From assembly GCA_020053615.1 (NCBI GenBank), contig JAGVMW010000135.1:1-6085 (forward strand): a DNA stretch of 6,085 nucleotides. The letters are read 5' to 3'. Under the pieces are notes generated by a model. That model saw nothing but the letters and a program-made list of their open reading frames with translations. It had not been told where the DNA came from and did no database searches. The DNA is from an archaeon. GTDB lineage: Archaea > Nanobdellota > Nanobdellia > Woesearchaeales > GW2011-AR9. A program made the position numbers and the translations under genes. Each line of letters begins with the position of its first letter. Position 1 is the stretch's first letter. Shown piece after piece: positions 1 through 3,866 of the stretch.

Positions 1-85
1 GAGATGCAACTATCGCATCTCAGCCCAGAAAATCACTCTCGATTTTTCTGGGCAGTGGTGATAATGGTGCTATCACTCACTTTTT
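1..85. other. Three tandem stem-loops followed by a T-run
   Basis: Three inverted repeats sit end to end. The first has perfect 7-bp arms (GAGATGC at 1-7, GCATCTC at 15-21). The second pairs 23-34 with 41-53 (GCCCAGAAAATC against GATTTTTCTGGGC, one unpaired T). The third pairs 54-63 with 71-81 (GTGATA/TATCAC plus AGTG/CACT, one bulged T). A run of five T follows at 81-85, as at many archaeal transcription ends. This could be the 3' part of a structured RNA, or the terminator region of a gene upstream of the window. I do not recognise an RNA family, and the left edge is cut, so the first stem may extend further. The pairing is certain from the sequence; the function is not. Confidence 0.5.
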
Positions 86-103
86 GGACTGTGCCTTTCC
101 AGC

Positions 104-117
104 AAAAGTTTTAAATA
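104..117 (+). promoter_or_regulatory. Archaeal promoter of the toxin-antitoxin pair (BRE/TATA)
   Basis: TTTAAATA at 110-117 is a close match to the archaeal TATA box and is preceded by the purine-rich AAAAG, a plausible BRE. Its centre lies about 29 bases before the ATG at 143, and no Shine-Dalgarno sequence lies between them. This fits a leaderless or nearly leaderless transcript. Confidence 0.65.
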
Positions 118-142
118 TAACTTAATATAACTAAGTATAACT
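113..142 (+). repeat. Three tandem decamers before the antitoxin start (candidate operator)
   Basis: AAATATAACT (113-122), TAATATAACT (123-132) and AAGTATAACT (133-142) share TATAACT in exact 10-bp register and end directly at the start codon. A 10-bp period puts each copy on the same DNA face. The array overlaps the TATA box and the presumed transcription start. AbrB-fold antitoxins commonly repress their own promoters, so this is a natural candidate binding site; that role is inference. Confidence 0.6.
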
Positions 143-358
143 ATGGCTGAAACTGAATGTGTAGCTAGGAAATGGGGCAATTCTTTAGGCATAATTATAC
201 CTCGAGAAATTGTAGAAGAAGAACAAATTATAGAAAACGAAACAGTCTCAGTAATATTCCATAAAAAACATCAGGCTAAAGAGTTTTTTGGCTTGTTCTT
301 GGGCTGGAAAAAGCCTACTGAACAACTAAAGAAAGAGATGAAAAAAGGATGGTCTTAA
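143..358 (+). CDS. vapB: AbrB/MazE-fold antitoxin (VapB-like)
   Basis: This is the 71-residue antitoxin of a type II toxin-antitoxin pair. It should bind and neutralise the PIN ribonuclease encoded next and repress their shared promoter. Residues about 7-40 form a swapped-hairpin AbrB DNA-binding domain, with the hallmark W11-G12-N13-S14-L15-G16 followed by I17-I18-I19-P20 and an I/V/E-rich strand region. The lysine-rich C-terminus (residues about 45-71) is the part that in this family threads into the toxin. The start at 143 is the only ATG giving a complete domain, and it sits at the expected distance from the TATA box with no ribosome binding site, so translation is probably leaderless. 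Its 3' end overlaps the toxin start by 10 bases, implying coupled translation. Autoregulation through the decamers at 113-142 is likely but inferred. Confidence 0.87.
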   Translation: MAETECVARKWGNSLGIIIPREIVEEEQIIENETVSVIFHKKHQAKEFFGLFLGWKKPTEQLKKEMKKGWS

Positions 359-720
359 GAGAATATTTCTTTGACAGTTATGCTTTAGTAGAATTAGGTA
401 AAAGCAACCCAGCTTACATTAAATATGCCGACTGTTTTATTTCTATTACTCAATTTAACCTTATTGAAGTTATGTACTCTGCTTTTCAGGAGTGGGGAGA
501 GGGGAAAGCCAAAGAAGTCTACTCCAAGTTTAAAGAATGTGTGGTGGAAGTGGACGAAGGAGTGATTCTGAAAGCTTTGCACCTGAAGCAGAAATACAAG
601 AAGCGAAATCTCTCTTATGCGGATTGTATCGGCTATGCTTTGGCTAAGAGCAAGGGAATTCCTTTCCTTACGGGGGATAAAGAATTTGAAAAGTTAGATA
701 ACGTGGAATTTGTAAAATAG
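349..720 (+). CDS. vapC: PIN-domain ribonuclease toxin (VapC-like)
   Basis: This 123-residue protein is a complete PIN domain, about the usual VapC length. The expected acidic residues are in place: D9 in FFDSYALVEL, E40 in NLIEVMY, D92 in the SYADCIGYALA helix and D110 in LTGDKEF. These would coordinate the metal ions of an endoribonuclease. Family members typically cut tRNA or rRNA and stop translation; the target here cannot be read from sequence. The ATG at 349 lies inside the antitoxin gene (10-base overlap) and places D9 at the end of the first beta strand, as is normal for the fold, so I accept it although no good ribosome binding site precedes it. All four acids are intact, so the toxin appears functional. 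A silent or regulatory PIN protein is possible but less likely beside an AbrB-type partner. Confidence 0.92.
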   Translation: MVLREYFFDSYALVELGKSNPAYIKYADCFISITQFNLIEVMYSAFQEWGEGKAKEVYSKFKECVVEVDEGVILKALHLKQKYKKRNLSYADCIGYALAKSKGIPFLTGDKEFEKLDNVEFVK

Positions 721-741
721 TATATCATAAATTTCCCACAC

Positions 742-754
742 AAATCTTTATAAA
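742..754 (+). promoter_or_regulatory. Archaeal promoter of lysS
   Basis: TTTATAAA at 747-754, preceded by AAATC, is centred about 26 bases before the ATG at 777. No Shine-Dalgarno sequence is present. The spacing predicts transcription starting at or next to the start codon, so lysS has its own promoter and need not depend on the toxin-antitoxin operon. Confidence 0.7.
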
Positions 755-776
755 ATCCCCTTCTTCTCCATCGGAT

Positions 777-2294
777 ATGGCTAAAAAACTAGAACTGGAT
801 CAAAGCAAGCTAGCAAAGCTCCATGAATTATGGGGTATGGGAGTAAATCCTTATCCGTACACCTATGCGCAGACGCATCATGCTAAAGATATCAATGAAA
901 AGTTTTCTAAACTTAATCCCGGCGACCACACTCAAGAATACGTTTCCGTAGCCGGAAGAGTAATGCTTCAGCGGGTGATGGGAAAAGCCAGCTTTGTGCA
1001 CATTCAAGATCAGAGTGGAAAAGTACAATTATACCTCACTTTAGACAATTTAGGGGAAGAAATCTACAAACAATTTTCCAAAAAAACTGATTTAGGAGAT
1101 ATTATCGGAGTAGAAGGCATCATCTTCAAAACCAAGATGGGCGAAGTTACTGTAGAAGCAAAGAAATTCCAGCTTCTCAGCAAATCAGTTTTGTCCATGC
1201 CGGAAAAGTTTCATGGATTGAAAGATATTGAATTACGATACCGGCAAAGATATGTAGATTTATTTGTAAATCCAGACAGCAGAGATACGTTTGTCAAGAG
1301 AAGCAAGATAATCGAAACTATCCGACAATTCTTCCGCGAGAAAAAGTTTATGGAGGTAGAAACTCCAACTTTACAACCCACTTATGGTGGAGCAAATGCC
1401 AAGCCGTTTGAAACGCATATTAATGCCTGGAACATGAAGATGTACTTGTCCATTTCTCCCGAATTATATCTGAAAAGATTAGTGGTAGGCGGATTTGAAC
1501 GAGTATTTACTATCTGCAAGAACTTCCGCAACGAGGATGCCGATACCACCCATAATCCCGAGTTTACCATGTTGGAATGCTACCAAGCGTATGTTGATTA
1601 TAATACCATGATGGAATATATGGAACAAATCTATGAGAAAGTCTGCATAGCTATTAACGGAACTACTCAAGTAAAGCACAATTACAAAGGTCAAGAAGTA
1701 GTGGTTGATTTCAAAGCTCCTTGGAGAAGAGTAAGTATGTTAGATGCTCTGAAAGAATACGGCAAGATTGATGCTTCTAAGATGAGTAAAGAGGATGTCA
1801 TGGAATTAGTATCACAGCACTGCTTAGATTTTGACGGAGAATTTTCGTGGGGATTAGGGGTGCAGTTATTGTTTGAGCATTTAGTTGAAGCTCAGTTGAT
1901 TCAGCCGACTCATATTATCGACCATCCGTTGGAAACTACGCCGTTGTGCAAGCGGCATCGTCAAGATGCGCGACTGATTGAACGGTTTGAATCATTCTGT
2001 TTAGGTGCAGAGTTGTGCAACGCTTATTCAGAATTAAATGATCCGCTATTGCAAAGAAAACTGCTGGAAGACCAAGCTAGGCAATTACGTGCCGGAGCAG
2101 AAGAAGCTCATCCTATGGATGAAGATTTTGTAAATGCGATAGAATACGGGCTTCCTCCTACCGGAGGATTGGGATTCGGAGTAGATAGAATGGCGATTGT
2201 GCTGACGGGAGTGGAATCGATTAGAGACGTTATTTTCTTTCCGACCATGAAGCCGATTGTGGAAGAGAAAGAGAAGAAAGAAGAGGAGAAGTAG
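777..2294 (+). CDS. lysS: Lysyl-tRNA synthetase, class II
   Basis: This enzyme charges tRNA-Lys with lysine using ATP in the cytoplasm. The 505 residues match the normal class II LysRS length. An N-terminal OB-fold anticodon-binding domain (residues about 55-140, with VAGRVMLQRVMGKASFVHIQ) precedes the class II catalytic core. Motif 1 lies in the region ending LKDIELRYRQRYVDLFVN and the helix after it. Motif 2 is F250-R251-N252-E253 followed by THNPEFT (258-264). Motif 3 is GLGFGVDR with the catalytic arginine R471, then SIRDVIFFP. One deviation is visible: the usual FRNEG reads FRNED, with D254 in place of glycine. The C-terminus is a short charged tail of E and K (about 495-505). Many archaea use the unrelated class I enzyme, so a class II enzyme in an archaeal setting is notable though known, including in DPANN lineages. 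The gene stands alone and converges on the HEPN-MNT operon. Confidence 0.98.
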   Translation: MAKKLELDQSKLAKLHELWGMGVNPYPYTYAQTHHAKDINEKFSKLNPGDHTQEYVSVAGRVMLQRVMGKASFVHIQDQSGKVQLYLTLDNLGEEIYKQFSKKTDLGDIIGVEGIIFKTKMGEVTVEAKKFQLLSKSVLSMPEKFHGLKDIELRYRQRYVDLFVNPDSRDTFVKRSKIIETIRQFFREKKFMEVETPTLQPTYGGANAKPFETHINAWNMKMYLSISPELYLKRLVVGGFERVFTICKNFRNEDADTTHNPEFTMLECYQAYVDYNTMMEYMEQIYEKVCIAINGTTQVKHNYKGQEVVVDFKAPWRRVSMLDALKEYGKIDASKMSKEDVMELVSQHCLDFDGEFSWGLGVQLLFEHLVEAQLIQPTHIIDHPLETTPLCKRHRQDARLIERFESFCLGAELCNAYSELNDPLLQRKLLEDQARQLRAGAEEAHPMDEDFVNAIEYGLPPTGGLGFGVDRMAIVLTGVESIRDVIFFPTMKPIVEEKEKKEEEK

Positions 2295-2307
2295 ATAGGG
2301 AAATGGG

Positions 2308-2321
2308 TTTGTATGATTTTT
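2308..2321 (+). terminator. Possible T-rich terminator after lysS
   Basis: A thymine-rich stretch ends in TTTTT at 2317-2321, some 15-25 bases after the lysS stop. Archaeal polymerase commonly terminates at such U-runs. The palindrome pair that follows (2326-2362) could add to termination in either direction. The call rests on composition only. Confidence 0.35.
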
Positions 2322-2371
2322 CTGTTTGTTATCCATAACAGAGATGATGTTATGAGTAACATATTATTTAA
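2317..2371. repeat. Palindrome-pair repeat, copy downstream of the HEPN-MNT operon
   Basis: Two palindromes lie here, with centres 21 bases apart: TTGTTA-TCCA-TAACAG (2326-2341, outermost pair T-G) and ATGTTA-TGAG-TAACAT (2347-2362). The block is a direct repeat of 3426-3476 on the other side of the operon. The shared core 2329-2371 matches 3434-3476 at 36 of 43 positions, and both copies are led by TTTTTCTG and closed by TTATTTAA. The repeat runs into the 3' end of the nucleotidyltransferase gene, whose stop codon and last codons lie within it. It could be a duplicated operator, a bidirectional terminator or a boundary of a mobile cassette. Confidence 0.8.
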
Positions 2372-2993
2372 CCCATTCTTCTCTAATAGTATAAGTAACA
2401 TGATGCGATTTTAGCAGCGACTTAATCTTGCTCCATTCTTCAGGAGAGGTTATCACTCCTTGGGCTATTCTTTCATAAGAATTTGGAGCCAATATTCCAC
2501 TAGAAGTATAAGTCCGTTTCCCTTTCTTTAGTGAATACCCATACAACTTTCTCAGGAAAGACATTTTTCTCTTCTGTGAAATCTTCTTTAAGTCGTAGCT
2601 GAGGAGCAATTTTTGCTTAAGTTCGCTGGGAGCCTGTTCATACCTGCCATAAAGCAGCTTTCCATAACTCGCAATCTCATTCCTCAACTCTTTCCATTCT
2701 TCCCCCTCTAAATCGCCAACCATGGCTTTTATGGGCAGACTTATCTTCCGTAAATACCATGTCTTTTTGCATTTAATCTCAAATTTGGAAAGCTCTTTAT
2801 TCACTAACAATTGCATTTTAGGTGCAGCGCTTTCAACGTCAATAAACAAATCAACGTCGCTCTGCTCAGTATAATCGCCTCTTACCACACTTCCAAATAA
2901 GACTATACGCCGGATTGCTTTAAACAATTCCTGCTTATCCATTAACTGAGATACAAAGTCATATGCATAGGAGATTAATTCGTGCTGGCTCAT
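2364..2993 (-). CDS. MNT-type nucleotidyltransferase, partner of the HEPN-like protein
   Basis: This 209-residue protein has a Pol-beta-fold minimal nucleotidyltransferase domain at its N-terminus. The key motif is L32-F33-G34-S35, followed by R38-G39-D40 and then S45-D46-V47-D48-L49-F50-I51, giving the G-S-x10-D-x-D signature that binds metal and nucleotide. A third catalytic acid is not obvious; E72 in KFEIK is a candidate. Residues about 110-209 form a lysine-rich C-terminal region I do not recognise in detail. In known HEPN-MNT pairs the MNT protein can neutralise the HEPN partner by adding nucleotides to it; that role is a family-based inference here. The start overlaps the upstream stop as ATGA (2990-2993), indicating translational coupling in one operon. 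It could instead be an orphan nucleotide-transfer enzyme without a toxin role. Confidence 0.82.
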   Translation of the reverse strand: MSQHELISYAYDFVSQLMDKQELFKAIRRIVLFGSVVRGDYTEQSDVDLFIDVESAAPKMQLLVNKELSKFEIKCKKTWYLRKISLPIKAMVGDLEGEEWKELRNEIASYGKLLYGRYEQAPSELKQKLLLSYDLKKISQKRKMSFLRKLYGYSLKKGKRTYTSSGILAPNSYERIAQGVITSPEEWSKIKSLLKSHHVTYTIREEWVK

Positions 2994-3394
2994 ATTTCCT
3001 CACCCAAATCGCTTTTAACCAGCTCTTTTATCTTCATAAGATTATTAATCGCTTCCATTACCTGCTGAATATCTTTCTGCTTTCCATAGCATAATATATC
3101 TCTGAATTTTTCTTGATTTACCATCAGACCAATAATCTCAGCTTTGTGGGGGAATTCAAAATCAAGATATCGTTTAGCTTTCTGTTCAGAAGCGAAATAA
3201 GAGTGATTTAACCTAAATCCCGGAGATACTACGTTTTTACGGTGGAAGAAATATTCAATAAGGTTAGTCGCACTTTCTGAAGCAGTAAAACCAATTATTT
3301 TCTGCCGTTCCAGCAGTTGACCAGCTCTAATTTTCTCGTTAATATCTTCTAAGTACTGCTTTACGTTGTTCTTATGCTCTTCAGGAGAGGTCAT
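2990..3394 (-). CDS. HEPN-like small helical protein preceding MNT
   Basis: This 134-residue protein is predicted largely alpha-helical and sits immediately upstream of an MNT gene, the classic arrangement of HEPN-MNT modules. I believe similar proteins with a core like ATNLIEYFFHRKN (42-54), SPGFRLNHSYFASE (57-70) and a closing RDxLCYGK helix (98-105) are common beside nucleotidyltransferases in DPANN archaea; this is from memory. The usual HEPN ribonuclease signature, R followed by four to six residues and H, is not clean. The segment R98-D-I-L-C-Y-G104 has glycine where histidine would be expected, and R61-L-N-H64 is too short. The protein may therefore be a non-nucleolytic HEPN, a substrate-binding subunit, or a ribonuclease with a different active site. 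The start at 3394 lies 27 bases from a TATA box with no ribosome binding site, so it is probably leaderless. Confidence 0.68.
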   Translation of the reverse strand: MTSPEEHKNNVKQYLEDINEKIRAGQLLERQKIIGFTASESATNLIEYFFHRKNVVSPGFRLNHSYFASEQKAKRYLDFEFPHKAEIIGLMVNQEKFRDILCYGKQKDIQQVMEAINNLMKIKELVKSDLGEEI

Positions 3395-3417
3395 CTTTAG
3401 GAGTAAAATAAGATGAG

Positions 3418-3430
3418 TATTTAAATTTTT
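3418..3430 (-). promoter_or_regulatory. Archaeal promoter of the HEPN-MNT operon
   Basis: On the minus strand TTTAAATA (plus 3418-3425) is preceded by an A-run (AAAAA) serving as a BRE-like element. Its centre is about 27 bases before the ATG at 3394. The palindrome pair at 3431-3467 abuts it on the upstream side, so a bound repressor or activator there could control the operon. Confidence 0.65.
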
Positions 3431-3476
3431 CTGTTATCTGTAACAGATTTTATGTTATGAATAACATTTTATTTAA
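3426..3476. repeat. Palindrome-pair repeat, copy upstream of the HEPN-MNT operon
   Basis: Two perfect 6-4-6 palindromes are present, CTGTTA-TCTG-TAACAG (3431-3446) and ATGTTA-TGAA-TAACAT (3452-3467), with centres 21 bases apart, two helical turns. They lie directly upstream of the operon's TATA box, a typical place for an operator. The same pair, in the same order and orientation, occurs at 2317-2371 beyond the other end of the operon. Confidence 0.82.
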
Positions 3477-3546
3477 TTCATCTCAATCACCCAGCAAGTT
3501 TCCATCAAAACCACTTAAACTAACTGGTTTTAAACTAAAGGGTTTA

Positions 3547-3605
3547 TAGAGGGCTTTGAATAATCTTCGATGAACCGCACAATTGAATTTATCCAAAGTC
3601 CTCTA
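3547..3605. repeat. 12-bp inverted repeat with a 35-base loop
   Basis: TAGAGGGCTTTG (3547-3558) pairs with CAAAGTCCTCTA (3594-3605) along its full length, with one G-T pair. The preceding GGGTTTATAGA is a weak TATA-like stretch, so the stem might lie at the start of a transcript. No RNA family is recognised. Confidence 0.55.
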
Positions 3606-3619
3606 AGACGATTTTGAAT

Positions 3620-3688
3620 ATCTCAAATGCGAAGTGGTATATCAAACGTTTTTGATATAGTGAGACCGCAGTCGAACGTATTTGAGAT
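3620..3688. repeat. Nested inverted repeats
   Basis: An outer stem pairs ATCTCAAATGCG (3620-3631) with CGTATTTGAGAT (3677-3688), 12 bp with one G-T pair. Inside it TATATCAAA (3638-3646) pairs perfectly with TTTGATATA (3651-3659) over a 4-base loop. Stems this regular are unlikely in random AT-rich DNA. They suggest a folded RNA or binding sites for a recombinase or transposase. Confidence 0.6.
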
Positions 3689-3696
3689 TATGAGAC
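3641..3696. repeat. Degenerate 30-bp tandem repeat, two copies
   Basis: Positions 3641-3666 and 3671-3696 match at 20 of 26 positions with a 30-base offset. Both contain the CRAACGT core and end in TGAGAC. A partial third copy of GTCGAA starts at 3700. There are too few copies and no spacers, so it is not a CRISPR array. Confidence 0.5.
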
Positions 3697-3764
3697 ACTG
3701 TCGAATATAGTTTTTTCAAAATTGTCTATAGAAATTGTTTGAACATTAATTTTTCGCACGCGTC

Positions 3765-3777
3765 GGCGCTTCGCGCC
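3765..3777 (-). repeat. Very stable GC-rich mini-hairpin
   Basis: On the minus strand the site reads GGCGCGAAGCGCC, a 5-bp stem closed by GAA. Its core GCGAAGC is the heptamer known to form an exceptionally stable DNA mini-hairpin. It lies about 90 bases beyond the stop of the variable protein, in a GC-rich patch (about 3755-3812) unlike its surroundings. Confidence 0.55.
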
Positions 3778-3826
3778 TATTTACAACGACGATGGGCTAC
3801 ATTCGGCTTGCAGTCTCATTATAGTA

Positions 3827-3866
3827 AACCAAGTGGCGTTCTTTCTGCTAAAGAACTTTCTTGGTT
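3827..3866 (-). repeat. Two-part hairpin at the end of the variable-protein gene
   Basis: AACCAAG (3827-3833) pairs with CTTGGTT (3860-3866), and inside it GTTCTTT (3838-3844) pairs with AAAGAAC (3850-3856). The two stems are separated by a small internal loop (TGGC/TTT) and capped by a 5-base loop. It overlaps the stop codon of the minus-strand gene. It could be a terminator structure, but there is no clear T-run after it on that strand. A hairpin or cruciform just past the variable region is also a known targeting element of diversity-generating retroelements, which makes its position notable. Confidence 0.7.

Larger units (their letters stand above)
3477..3864. other. Gene-free region rich in inverted repeats
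   Basis: No credible gene lies here; the one plus-strand open frame (3739-4041) crosses into the end of the opposite gene and looks accidental. The stretch contains AAAACCA/TGGTTTT (3507-3513, 3525-3531) with TTAAACTAA repeated at 3515 and 3530, a 12-bp stem (3547-3558 with 3594-3605), a nested stem system (3620-3688), a 30-bp tandem repeat (3641-3696), a TTCAAA/TTTGAA pair (3715-3720, 3738-3743) and a GC-rich hairpin (3765-3777). A T-run lies at 3711-3716. It may be a structured RNA, a decayed mobile element or the 3' flank of the variable-protein cassette; I cannot decide between these. Confidence 0.5.

Noticed and set aside
1..81. tRNA gene at the left edge
   Set aside because: Three stem-loops are present, but there is no T-loop GTTCRANNC, no acceptor pairing and no normal anticodon arm.
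2085..2401. Minus-strand open frames across the end of lysS
   Set aside because: They are antisense to the conserved motif 3 region of lysS, are low in complexity and have no start signals. They are shadows of the coding strand.
3641..3705. CRISPR array from the roughly 30-bp repeat
   Set aside because: There are only two degenerate units directly abutting, with no unique spacers and no cas genes in the window.
3477..3864. Template repeat (TR) of a DGR downstream of the variable gene
   Set aside because: I looked on both strands for an A-rich, AAC-bearing copy of 3868-3951. The GC-rich patch at 3755-3812 shares only short words with it and is not a template copy.
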